From assembly GCA_014649575.1 (NCBI GenBank), contig BMTH01000001.1:62001-126000 (forward strand): 64,000 nt of DNA, given 5' to 3'. Every line of letters begins with the position of its first letter. Position 1 is the first letter of the stretch. This document shows positions 38,626-46,497 of the stretch, one piece after another. This DNA is from Streptomyces griseoincarnatus. GTDB lineage: Bacteria; Actinomycetota; Actinomycetes; Streptomycetales; Streptomycetaceae. A model generated the notes under the pieces. It was not told the DNA's origin, made no database searches, and was given only the letters and a program-made list of their open reading frames with translations. Position numbers and translations under genes: made by a program.

Positions 38626-39594
38626 TCACGCGGAGGAGCGGGGGTGGTGCTGGTCGCGCCAGGTTCGAGGCGAGATTCCGTATGCCTGTTTGAACACTTT
38701 GCTGAAGTGGGTCGCGTCCACGAAGCCCCATCTCCGTCCTATCGCCGCGATGGTCTGCAGTCGCCCGTTCGGGCCGGCCAGTTCCCGCCTGCATGCGGCC
38801 AGGCGGCGTGCACGGACCCAGTCGCCGAGACTGATGCCCGACCGGGACAGCACAGCGTAGAGGTGGCGTACGGACATGTTGTGTGCGGCGGCGATCCGTG
38901 CCGCCGTCAGATCGGCATCAGCCAGGTGGGACAGGATGTATTGAGTGATCCGCAGGCCGAGTGTCGCTTCCAGCGGTTCCTTGGCCAGGCCGGAGTTGCC
39001 GTGCTGGGACGTCAGGACGGCACGGAGGAGTTCGATGCTGGGTTCCACGACGGCGTCGGCATGCTCGCCCTGGTGCAATTCGTCGCTGACGGCCAGCTGG
39101 GAGAAGTAGGGGAAGGCGAGGCGCGCAACGGGGTTGTCGGATCCCAGAGGGCGCGCGGTGACGTCTCGTAGTAAACGGTCGGGGAGCGCGAGTGCCGCGC
39201 GGGGGAAACGGATGAAGCGGTAGTCGACTCCCTCGTCGAAGAGATGTGTGTAGGGGGCGATCGATTGGTAGACGGCCAGTTCCCCCGGCCTCAGCAGGCA
39301 CTCGCGACCGTTCTGCACCACCACGCTGCTGCCCTTCATCTGCACACCGAGAGTGACAGCCGGCTCCTCGTCCTCCCGTGCCAGCCGCTCGGTGCGACGG
39401 AGAGCGACCGCGGTCGCCCGCGCCGAACAGATCTTGATGGGCCCCACGGTGCCGAGCCCTATGCGGACGGAGATGTCCTCAGCCGCGGGACGGTGGTCTA
39501 TGTCGACCGCCACCATGGATTTCCACACCGCGTTGCGGACCACTTCCTCCCGGTCCCGCGGCGGTATGAACGCTGTGTCGAGGACCGGGCTCAT
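38626..39594 (-). CDS. AraC-family transcriptional regulator
   Basis: 322 residues. The N-terminal ~170 residues form an AraC-like sensing domain (GVQMKGSSVVVQNGRECLLR, ELAVYQSIAPYTHLFDEGVD). The C-terminal ~100 hold two HTHs: LTAARIAAAHNMSVRHLYAV and the signature IGRRWGFVDATHFSKVFKQA, then YGISPRTWRDQ. Resembles NphR/FeaR-type activators of aromatic or amine catabolism. No obvious target gene is adjacent; the gene to its right is divergent 309 bases away. Confidence 0.92.
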   Translation of the reverse strand: MSPVLDTAFIPPRDREEVVRNAVWKSMVAVDIDHRPAAEDISVRIGLGTVGPIKICSARATAVALRRTERLAREDEEPAVTLGVQMKGSSVVVQNGRECLLRPGELAVYQSIAPYTHLFDEGVDYRFIRFPRAALALPDRLLRDVTARPLGSDNPVARLAFPYFSQLAVSDELHQGEHADAVVEPSIELLRAVLTSQHGNSGLAKEPLEATLGLRITQYILSHLADADLTAARIAAAHNMSVRHLYAVLSRSGISLGDWVRARRLAACRRELAGPNGRLQTIAAIGRRWGFVDATHFSKVFKQAYGISPRTWRDQHHPRSSA

Positions 39595-39903
39595 GAGGCC
39601 GGCCCTTCTCTGCGTCGGTCACAAGGTCGGCTTGCCAGTGCAGCGGCCCGTTCCCCCACAAGTCACCCCTCGCACGCACGGTTCCCGCCGTCAGTCTGGC
39701 TGGATTCTCTCTCGGTGCGCAACGGCTTCGGAGGGCTCGCACGCGCCTGATCCGGCGTCAGCCCGAGGCGGTGCACCACTGACAAAGTTCCCTGCACGAT
39801 CGACAAAGTCGGAGACCCACGATGACCCTAGGGTCCGTGGGAGAGGCCGGGGGACGGCACCCTGGCCTGGCCGGCAGTTTGCGGATCGTCGAGAGGGCTG
39901 AGA
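39595..39903. other. Divergent promoter region
   Basis: 309 bases between the AraC gene and the first secreted protein gene. GACAAAGT occurs twice (39782 and 39803, 21 bp apart), ~100-120 bases upstream of the secreted protein gene, a possible regulator repeat. Confidence 0.4.
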
Positions 39904-40341
39904 ATGTTCCTGCGCACGCGTAAAGGCGTCACATCACTTGTTGCTTCCGGGCTGTTGGCTGCTTCACTGGGAGGGGCCGTCGCTGCCGCGCCCTCTGCTG
40001 CAGCCGCGGCCTATCCGTGGTGCACCTCGTCCGCCTGGACGCAGAGTGCGGACACCACCTGGACCACCAGGCCGTCGACGAGCAGCACCGACACGACGTG
40101 CGTCATGGCCCGGGGAAGCACCGGTGCGGGTGTCACCTCCCTGCAGAAGGCCTTGCGGGACTGCTACGGCAGAAACATCGCGGTCGACGGGGTGTTCGGG
40201 CCCGCCACCAAGGCGGCACTCGAATACGCGCAGGGCAGGGCCGGCGTGAACCAGGACGGCGAGTACGGTCCGGTGACACGCAACGCAATCCTCTGGGGCC
40301 GGTACAGCATCGAGACGGGTGCCAAGGTCCGTTGCGCATGA
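39904..40341 (+). CDS. Secreted peptidoglycan-binding-domain protein 1
   Basis: 145 residues. Residues 1-36 are a signal peptide (GVTSLVASGLLAASLGGAVA, ending AAA). The mature protein has one PG_binding_1 domain: GAGVTSLQKALRDCYGRNIA, VDGVFGPATKAALEYAQ, GVNQDGEYGPVTRNAILW. Four cysteines at positions matching its neighbour suggest two disulfides. No catalytic domain is attached. It is a paralogue of the next gene and may target or protect cell-wall glycan. Confidence 0.88.
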   Translation: MFLRTRKGVTSLVASGLLAASLGGAVAAAPSAAAAAYPWCTSSAWTQSADTTWTTRPSTSSTDTTCVMARGSTGAGVTSLQKALRDCYGRNIAVDGVFGPATKAALEYAQGRAGVNQDGEYGPVTRNAILWGRYSIETGAKVRCA

Positions 40342-40599
40342 AGCTAGGCGGCGTCTGAGTGGACAGGTGATGAGTCTCTGAGGACCCGGCCACCAGAGGT
40401 CCCGACCCTGGTCGTGCCGGACACCGGAATGTCCACGCGGCCGCGGTGTCCCTCGCCGACACGGTCGGCCCGGGTCTTCTCCCCTCCAGGTAGGAACGCC
40501 TCAGCATCGCGCGGACGAGGCGTAGACATACCAAGAAATGCAAACGCCGAGATTTCTGATCAAGATCTGCTGCCTGTCCGACACCCTCCCACTAGGAGC

Positions 40600-41043
40600 A
40601 TGATGTCTTTCCGTTCGTCCCGCAGCACGTCTCGCGTCCTTACTGCCCTGGGCGCCATGGCGGCCCTGCTCGCCTGCGGCGTCGCTGTCTCCCCCACCGC
40701 GAGCGCGGCTGTGTACCCTACCTGCAACACCACCAAGGCCGTCTCCATCACCTCAGGTCACTCCGTCACCGTTCCCGCCTACGGCAGCTCCAAGACCTTG
40801 ACATGCAAACTGGTCCTCAACCAGAGCACGGAGAACCCGGCCGTGAAGGCGCTGCAGCGGAGCCTGAAGAATTGCGAGGGCTACTCCTACCTTGGCGTCG
40901 ACGGTTTCTACGGCCCTCAGACGTTCCTCGCCGTAGAGGCTCTCCAAAAGAAGTACGGGCTCTTCCAGGACGGCATCTACGGCCCGGACACCCGCGACAG
41001 CATGAAGCACTACAGTTCCACGCTGGGCTGCGCCCGCCTTTGA
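40600..41043 (+). CDS. Secreted peptidoglycan-binding-domain protein 2
   Basis: 147 residues (ATG at 40600 or 40603, AGGAG upstream). A signal peptide of ~37 residues ends TASA. One PG_binding_1 domain follows: NPAVKALQRSLKNCEGYSYL, GVDGFYGPQTFLAVEALQ, GLFQDGIYGPDTRDSM. The four-cysteine spacing (YPTC, LTC, NC, LGC) parallels protein 1 although overall identity is modest. Probably arose by old duplication; the two have separate starts and a 258-base gap. Confidence 0.88.
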   Translation: MMSFRSSRSTSRVLTALGAMAALLACGVAVSPTASAAVYPTCNTTKAVSITSGHSVTVPAYGSSKTLTCKLVLNQSTENPAVKALQRSLKNCEGYSYLGVDGFYGPQTFLAVEALQKKYGLFQDGIYGPDTRDSMKHYSSTLGCARL

Positions 41044-41073
41044 CATCGCGGTTCAGCGGCGCCGGCACTCCCT

Positions 41074-41103
41074 GCCGCTTCGGCCGGGATCAGCCGAAGC
41101 GGC
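41074..41103. terminator. Hairpin terminator after secreted protein 2
   Basis: GCCGCTTCGGC (41074-41084) pairs with GCCGAAGCGGC (41093-41103), 11-bp stem, 8-base loop, 31 bases past the stop. Confidence 0.75.
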
Positions 41104-41237
41104 GAGGCCGCTCGACTCCCCCGCGCGAGCAAGCCGACGGTCCCCCGGCCAGCGCCGGTCCTGCCAGGGTTCTCGGCGTCGTCGGGCAGCAGACCGACAG
41201 GCGCGGCCGCGGTCTCGGGCAGCAACGGGGGGGCACC

Positions 41238-41273
41238 GGCCGGGCGGAGGGGCCGTCGCCTCTCCGCCCGGCC
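41238..41273. terminator. Second GC hairpin
   Basis: GGCCGGGCGGAG (41238-41249) pairs with CTCCGCCCGGCC (41262-41273), a 12-bp stem in a region without genes. Confidence 0.6.
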
Positions 41274-41400
41274 CCCTACCGGCCCCCGAAGGCGGCGCCC
41301 CCGACCGGTACTTCGACGCGCGTCACCGGCCCGCCCACCGAGGCCTGACCGCACCACCACCCCAACCGGGCGCCGCCTGCCCTGGCCTCGGCCCCGGAAC

Positions 41401-41665
41401 CGCCCCGTCAAGTGGGCAACGCCGCTGCCGATGGGCGTCGCCACCATGCTCATGGGCGTGCTTCCCACCTACGAGGCGATCGGAGTCGTCGCCCCCGTCC
41501 TGCTGACGCTGCTACGCCTCGTTCAGGGCCTCGCGCTGGGGGGAGAGTGGGGCGGCGGCCTGCTGCTCGCGGTCGAGTATGCGCCGAGCAACCGGCGTGG
41601 CTTCTACGGCGCCGTGCCTCAGGTCGGCGCGCTCGCGGGACTGGCGCTCGGACCGTCCGCTCCCC
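41401..41665 (+). pseudogene. MFS (metabolite:H+ symporter type) transporter fragment
   Basis: About 80 residues match the middle of MHS-family transporters: MGVATMLMGVLPTYEAIGVV, LLRLVQGLALGGEWGGGLLL, then AVEYAPSNRRGFYGAVPQVG. There is no N-terminal half and homology ends near 41665, where the frame runs into antisense of the LysR gene. The RGFYG loop and two membrane helices remain. Clear deletion remnant. Confidence 0.8.
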
Positions 41666-41788
41666 CGCAGGCGGCCGCCACGCCCGGCGCGGTGGCGACC
41701 CGGACGGCGGAGTCCAGCAGGGCAAGCCTCTGGGGGCCGTTCTCCACAGCATCCGAAGGAAGGTGCGGGAGCGGATCGACCACAGCCG

Positions 41789-42700
41789 CTACTCGGACGG
41801 CTGTGCGACGGCACTCGTCCGCAGGACGGTGGTGCGGAACGAGGTCACCAGGGGCCGAAGGTCGACCCGGTGCCACGCGGCCCACAACTGGACGCTTGTC
41901 TCGTTCCAGGGAAGCTCGCGCACCGCGACCTCCTCGGTGGTGGCGCGGACCATGCTCTTTTGTACGAGTGCGAGTCCGAGCCCAGCAGCGACCAGGCCGA
42001 GCGCTGTCAGTGGCTCGGCCGCGTCGAAGCGGATGTCGGGCGTGAACCCGGCCACTGTGCATGAGGCGACGAAGGTGTCCCGCCAGGCGGGGTCCTGAGC
42101 GTTCTCGACGGCGATCCACGGCTGGCCATCGAGGTCCCCGGGGGCCACTTTTTCCTGTTCGGCGAGTGGATGACCCGCAGGGAGAACGAGCAGCAGCGGA
42201 TCTTGGAGCAGGGGCGCGGCCAGTAGGTCAGGATCACCCGCGGACGGAGGTTCATGGACGAGCGCGATGTCGAGGCTGCGCTGCCGCAGGCCTTCGAACT
42301 GCTCGCTCGGCGGAAGGTTGTACAGAGCGATGTGAACGCCGGGGCGTTCACTGTGCACAGCGCGTAGCGCGCCGGGCAGGATGCCGGTGTGCATGGCGTC
42401 CGCCACGTAGCCGATACACAGTCCGCCCTCATCTCCGCGGCCCAGCCGACGGCCCAGGTTCTCCAGGCGATCCGCATGCTGCAGCAGTGCGCGGACTTCG
42501 GCCAGGAAGACCTTGCCGTCCCGGGTCAGCCGGATTCTTTGCTGGCCGCGCTCGAACAGGGTGAGGCCGAGGTTCTGTTCGAGTTGAGCGATCTGCCGAC
42601 TGAGCGGCGACTGGGACATGTGCAGCCGCTCGGCGGCTTGGCCGACGTGTTCGGTCTCGGCGACGGCTACGAAGTAACGGAGTTGCCGCAGGTCAAGCAT
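41789..42700 (-). CDS. LysR-family transcriptional regulator
   Basis: 303 residues. HTH at the N terminus: LRQLRYFVAVAETEHVGQAA, ERLHMSQSPLSRQIAQLE. The periplasmic-binding-like effector domain runs from ~90 (LCIGYVADAMHTGILPGALR, DIALVHEPP, LPAGHPLAEQEKV). It is divergent from the aldo/keto reductase with 149 bases between them, the usual position for its control site; the gap contains AAGTCTTGGACAGTCT and a near repeat. Confidence 0.93.
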   Translation of the reverse strand: MLDLRQLRYFVAVAETEHVGQAAERLHMSQSPLSRQIAQLEQNLGLTLFERGQQRIRLTRDGKVFLAEVRALLQHADRLENLGRRLGRGDEGGLCIGYVADAMHTGILPGALRAVHSERPGVHIALYNLPPSEQFEGLRQRSLDIALVHEPPSAGDPDLLAAPLLQDPLLLVLPAGHPLAEQEKVAPGDLDGQPWIAVENAQDPAWRDTFVASCTVAGFTPDIRFDAAEPLTALGLVAAGLGLALVQKSMVRATTEEVAVRELPWNETSVQLWAAWHRVDLRPLVTSFRTTVLRTSAVAQPSE

Positions 42701-42849
42701 GTAAGACCTCTAAGGACTCAAGTGCGTCCAAGTAAGTCTTGGACAGTCTCAAGTGTAGATCCTAGCCTCGAACACGTCAGTCGACGGACCGCGCACAAAG
42801 CGCGAAGAGAACACATCCGTCACCGTCCGTCACAGCAAGGATCTGCACC

Positions 42850-43860
42850 ATGTCCATCAAGTCCTTCCTGCCCGGCCGCCTGGGCTTCGGCACCGCACCG
42901 CTTGGCAACATGTTCCGGGCCATTCCCGACGAGGAAGCCGCGGCCACCGTGGACGCCGCCTGGGACAACGGCATCCGTTACTTCGACACCGCGCCCTTCT
43001 ACGGCGCGGGGCTCTCCGAGATCCGGCTCGGAGAAGCGCTGGCCCACCGCCCCCGCGAGGAATTCGTCCTGAGCACGAAGGTCGGCCGCGTCATCCTCGA
43101 CGAGATCGAAGATCCGTCCGCCCGCGAATTGGGCGAGAAGGGCGGACTGTTCGAGCACGGACGCCCCAATAAGATCATCAACGACTACTCGGCCGACGCC
43201 ACGCTGCGCTCCGTCGAAGACAGCCTCAAGCGGCTGAGGACGGACCGCCTCGACATCGTGTGGGTACACGACGTCGCACAGGACTTCTACGGCGACGAGT
43301 GGCTCGCCGCCTACGAGACGGCCCGCACCGGTGCGTTCCGGGTGCTGCAGAGGCTGCGCGACGAAGGCGTCATCAAGGCCTGGGGTCTTGGCGTCAACCG
43401 GGTCGAGCCCCTGGAGCTGACGCTCGACCTCGAGGAGCCCGAGCCGGACGCGTTCCTCCTTGCCGGCCGCTACACGCTGCTCGACCACGAGCGCGCCCTG
43501 CAGCGCCTGCTGCCCGCCGCGAAGGCCCGGAACGTCGACATCGTCGTCGGTGGACCGTACAGCTCCGGCGTGCTGGCCGGCGGACAGCACTTCGAGTACC
43601 AGAAGGCCCCCGCCTCGGTCGTCACCAAGGTGGAGCGCATCAAGGCACTCGCAGGGCAGCACGGCGTGGGCATCAAGGCTGCAGCGCTGCAGTTCTCCCT
43701 TGCTCACCCCGCGGTCGCCGCGGCCATCCCCGGCGCCTCCCGGCCCAGCCGCATCGCTGAGGACGTCGCCGCACTCGGCGAGAAGGTCCCGGCGGCCTTC
43801 TGGGCAGCTCTGCGCACGGAAGGACTGATCGCCCAGGACGCTCCCGTACCCAACGCCTGA
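42850..43860 (+). CDS. Aldo/keto reductase (D-threo-aldose 1-dehydrogenase type)
   Basis: 336 residues, TIM barrel. RLGFGTAPLGNMFRAIPDEE, DNGIRYFDTAPFYGAGLSEI with the catalytic tyrosine and aspartate, FVLSTKVGR with the lysine, and IPGASRPSRIAEDVAALGEK near the NADPH site. It resembles L-fucose/D-arabinose dehydrogenase-type members. The SRPBCC gene follows 29 bases later, so they form an operon, probably controlled by the divergent LysR protein. Confidence 0.92.
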   Translation: MSIKSFLPGRLGFGTAPLGNMFRAIPDEEAAATVDAAWDNGIRYFDTAPFYGAGLSEIRLGEALAHRPREEFVLSTKVGRVILDEIEDPSARELGEKGGLFEHGRPNKIINDYSADATLRSVEDSLKRLRTDRLDIVWVHDVAQDFYGDEWLAAYETARTGAFRVLQRLRDEGVIKAWGLGVNRVEPLELTLDLEEPEPDAFLLAGRYTLLDHERALQRLLPAAKARNVDIVVGGPYSSGVLAGGQHFEYQKAPASVVTKVERIKALAGQHGVGIKAAALQFSLAHPAVAAAIPGASRPSRIAEDVAALGEKVPAAFWAALRTEGLIAQDAPVPNA

Positions 43861-43889
43861 CCCCTACCTCACCCGAACAGGAGACGACC

Positions 43890-44303
43890 ATGGCGACTAC
43901 GACCGCAACCACCGACATCCCGGTGCCCGCCGACCGCGTCTGGCAGCTCATCGGCGGCTTCGACTCCCTGCCCGACTGGCTGCCCTACATTCCCGCGAGC
44001 ACGCTGAGCGAAGGCGGCCGCGTCCGCAGCCTCACGAACGAGGAAGGCGGTGTCATCGTCGAACGCCTCGAAGCGTTCGACAACCAGGCGCGTAGCTACA
44101 GCTACTCCATTGTGCGGGCCCCCTTCCCTGTCACCGACTACCGCTCCACCCTCACCGTGCACGAGAAGCCCGGCGGGCAGAGCCGTGTGGAGTGGGCCGG
44201 CACCTTCACACCGGCAGGTTCGAGCGAACAAGAAGCCATCGCTCTGTTCCACGGCATCTACACCGAAGGGCTGGCCGCACTGAGGAAGACACTCGAGGCG
44301 TGA
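43890..44303 (+). CDS. SRPBCC-family small ligand-binding protein
   Basis: 137 residues with the polyketide-cyclase2/MxaD-like fold: TTDIPVPADRVWQLIGGFDS, LPDWLPYIPASTLSEGGRVR, YSYSIVRAPFPVTDYRSTLT and a C-terminal helix ending LAALRKTLEA. Likely binds a small hydrophobic ligand; partner of the reductase in the same operon. Confidence 0.88.
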   Translation: MATTTATTDIPVPADRVWQLIGGFDSLPDWLPYIPASTLSEGGRVRSLTNEEGGVIVERLEAFDNQARSYSYSIVRAPFPVTDYRSTLTVHEKPGGQSRVEWAGTFTPAGSSEQEAIALFHGIYTEGLAALRKTLEA

Positions 44304-44765
44304 ACACGGAGACGGGACGCCCGGTGGCGCCGTCCGGCTCCGCGAGGACTCTGTCCGGCGCCAACGGGCCCTGTGCTGGGAGATCTTGCAGCTTTCGGCC
44401 GCCACCTGTCGCGCTGGCCCTGCCCATCTGATGCTGCGGGTTCCCCACAGCTGACCCGCCGGCCACCGTTTCCGTCGGCCCAATCACCGATCCGCTCGCG
44501 CTGCGGCCGAGGCGGCTCGGACCCGCGAAGCCGCACGTCGACATGAGCCACGGCTCATGGCTGCGTGCGGCGTGGGCCGCGGTCTGAGACGTCCCTCAAC
44601 ACCCTGGATGACCAAGGAGAACCATCCGTGCAACGATGGCACCTGCAGCGGTGAGCCACGCCGTCTGCGGGGTCGGGCCGGGGGAACGTGCCCGGCCGAC
44701 CGGGCAGGCGATGGCCCCGCGTCGGGACGCCGCGCCGGTTCAGCGCGCCCCGCGCCCGCCACGCA
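44304..44765. other. Intergenic region
   Basis: 462 bases between the SRPBCC gene and the leftward lactonase-like gene. A palindrome ATGAGCC-AC-GGCTCAT occurs at 44543-44558. No gene recognised. Confidence 0.4.
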
Positions 44766-45485
44766 TCACGATCGCGTCTGCGGTGGTTCCCAGATCGAGC
44801 AGTCGTGGGCGAAGAGCACGCGTCGGGGATCGAAGTCCATCAGCCGGTCCAGCCAGGGCCGATACGGGGGAACGGGCTCTTCCACACCGTCAAGGGCGGC
44901 GCGGCGGGCCAGTTGCTCGGAGTCGAAGTGGGAAGCGACGTCGTGTGCCTGGCCCGCGAGGACCACAGTGCCGTCGTCCTGCCGGAGGACCAGCGACTGG
45001 TGTCCTTGAGCGTGCCCAGGCGTCGGAATGATCCAGACCCCCGGCCACACTTCGGCCTCCCCGGCGGCTACTTCGTACGTCGCGCCGGGGAAGTCGATCA
45101 GGTGGTCGAAGGTGTGGCCTCCCCCGCGGGCGGCCTCCAGTTCGGCCTTCTGGACGAAGACGGGCCTGCCGCCCAGGTAGGGGTTTCCGCCGCAGTGGTC
45201 GAAGTGCAGATGGCAGTTCACCACCACGGAGATGTCGTCCAGACCGACTCCGGCCGCGGACAGGGCGTCCTCCAGGGCGCGGCGTCGCGGCCGGTAGTGG
45301 GCTTCGGTTTCGGCGTCCGCGTCACCGACGCCGGTGTCGAAGAGGATCAGCCCCTTGCCGTGTCGCACGAGGTAGGCGAGGACAGGCTCCACCCGTGGCT
45401 GCGAGGTGCCCGTCTCCGACGCCGGCCGGACGAAGTACCCGAGATCCAGCCGCCGCACCGTCACGTTCCCCATCGTGTTCCCCAC
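44766..45485 (-). CDS. N-acyl-homoserine lactonase-like metallo-hydrolase
   Basis: 239 residues, metallo-beta-lactamase fold of the AttM/AiiA type. Two-zinc motif NCHLHFDHCGGNP, then PTPGHAQGHQSLVL and the late histidine in LFAHDCSIW. The ending and length fit the lactonase subfamily, which opens acyl-lactone rings and can quench quorum signals. With a butyrolactone system 14 kb away, a gamma-butyrolactone substrate is worth considering, but family members also act on other lactones or esters. Confidence 0.85.
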   Translation of the reverse strand: MGNTMGNVTVRRLDLGYFVRPASETGTSQPRVEPVLAYLVRHGKGLILFDTGVGDADAETEAHYRPRRRALEDALSAAGVGLDDISVVVNCHLHFDHCGGNPYLGGRPVFVQKAELEAARGGGHTFDHLIDFPGATYEVAAGEAEVWPGVWIIPTPGHAQGHQSLVLRQDDGTVVLAGQAHDVASHFDSEQLARRAALDGVEEPVPPYRPWLDRLMDFDPRRVLFAHDCSIWEPPQTRS

Positions 45486-45723
45486 GCCGTCATCCTGACA
45501 GCCCGCCGCCCGCCCCCCGAGCCGGTCTGCCGACAGCAGACCCCCGGCTCACGAGCCGCAGAGGGCGGGGGGCGAAAGGCGAGGCGCGGGAGGGCGGAGC
45601 GCAGTGGGGCGCAGTGGGACGCAGGGACCTGAGGCATCGACGGATCGCCGCGCGGGGGCGACGTCACACCGTGCCCGCGCTCGCGCATGCCGCCGCCGCT
45701 CGTGCCGCGCCCGCCTGACCGCG

Positions 45724-45786
45724 CGCCCGTCACGCCCGTCACGCCCGTCACGCCCGTCACGCCCGTCACGCCCGTCACGCCCGTCA
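45724..45786. repeat. 9-bp tandem repeat (CGCCCGTCA)7
   Basis: Seven perfect copies end exactly at the stop codon of the leftward TetR gene. Confidence 0.92.
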
Positions 45787-46368
45787 CGCCCCAGGGTGCG
45801 GCGCCGTCAGGTAATGCTGCACGGTCGGCGCCAGCCACGCCGTGATCTCCTCCGGATGCAGGTGCACCGCGGGTGGGAAGCACAGGACGTAGCGGGTGAG
45901 GGCCAGGCCCAAAAGCTGAGAGGACACCAGCGCGGCGCGTGCCGGCGCCTGCTCGGGGTCGGGGCACAGCCGCCGGGCCAGCGGGAGAAGCTGGTCGCTG
46001 AAGATGCCCCGCATCCGCTCGGCGCCGGCGTCGTTGGTCACGCCGACCCTCAGCAGTGCGGTGAGCACCTCGTTCTCCTCCCACTGGTGCAGAAAGTGCG
46101 TCACCAGCGCACGGCCGGCCTCCCCGCGGGGCAGCGAGCCCGCATCCGGAAGCTTCAGATCGATGGCGACGGCCGCCGCGAACAGCCCCTCCTTGTTGCC
46201 GTAGTAGCGCATCACCATGGAAGGGTCGATCTTCGCCTGCTGGGCGATGGCACGGATGGTGGCGCGCTCGTAACCGTCGGCGGCGAACCGCTCGCGAGCC
46301 GCCTCCAGGATGGCCTGTCGGGTGGCATCGGAGCGACGGGCGGGGGTGGCGGACGTGCTCTCGTTCAT
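45784..46368 (-). CDS. TetR-family repressor
   Basis: 194 residues from the ATG at 46368. HTH: DATRQAILEAARERFAADGY, ERATIRAIAQQAKIDPSMVM, then RYYGNKEGLF. Ligand domain of the TetR_C type with FLHQWEENEVLTALLRVGVT and LALTRYVLCFPPAVHL. Divergent from the flavin monooxygenase; the gap holds five 14-bp operator units, so it almost certainly controls both genes. Confidence 0.93.
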   Translation of the reverse strand: MNESTSATPARRSDATRQAILEAARERFAADGYERATIRAIAQQAKIDPSMVMRYYGNKEGLFAAAVAIDLKLPDAGSLPRGEAGRALVTHFLHQWEENEVLTALLRVGVTNDAGAERMRGIFSDQLLPLARRLCPDPEQAPARAALVSSQLLGLALTRYVLCFPPAVHLHPEEITAWLAPTVQHYLTAPHPGA

Positions 46369-46369
46369 G

Positions 46370-46411
46370 CCAACGATCGTAGGCCAACACGCATTGGCCA
46401 ACAAGCGTTGA
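46370..46411. promoter_or_regulatory. Three contiguous 14-bp operator units
   Basis: Units at 46370, 46384 and 46398 follow the consensus CCAACAnnCGTTGG head to tail without gaps (second and third differ at one position each, the first at two). They directly precede the TetR start. Confidence 0.75.
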
Positions 46412-46454
46412 CGCGCACGTAGGCACTCATCTACTTTCATCAGCAGGACATTTG

Positions 46455-46482
46455 CCAACAGCCGTTGGCCCACAATCGTTGG
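46455..46482. promoter_or_regulatory. Two contiguous 14-bp operator units
   Basis: CCAACAGCCGTTGG (46455-46468, perfect dyad) followed immediately by CCCACAATCGTTGG (46469-46482), 16 bases before the monooxygenase start and overlapping its likely promoter. Confidence 0.75.
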
Positions 46483-46497
46483 CTACCGGAGGTCACC

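Noticed and set aside
44766..45485. Calling the metallo-hydrolase a true beta-lactamase
   Set aside because: No signal peptide and the length and motif spacing fit the cytoplasmic lactonase-like branch.
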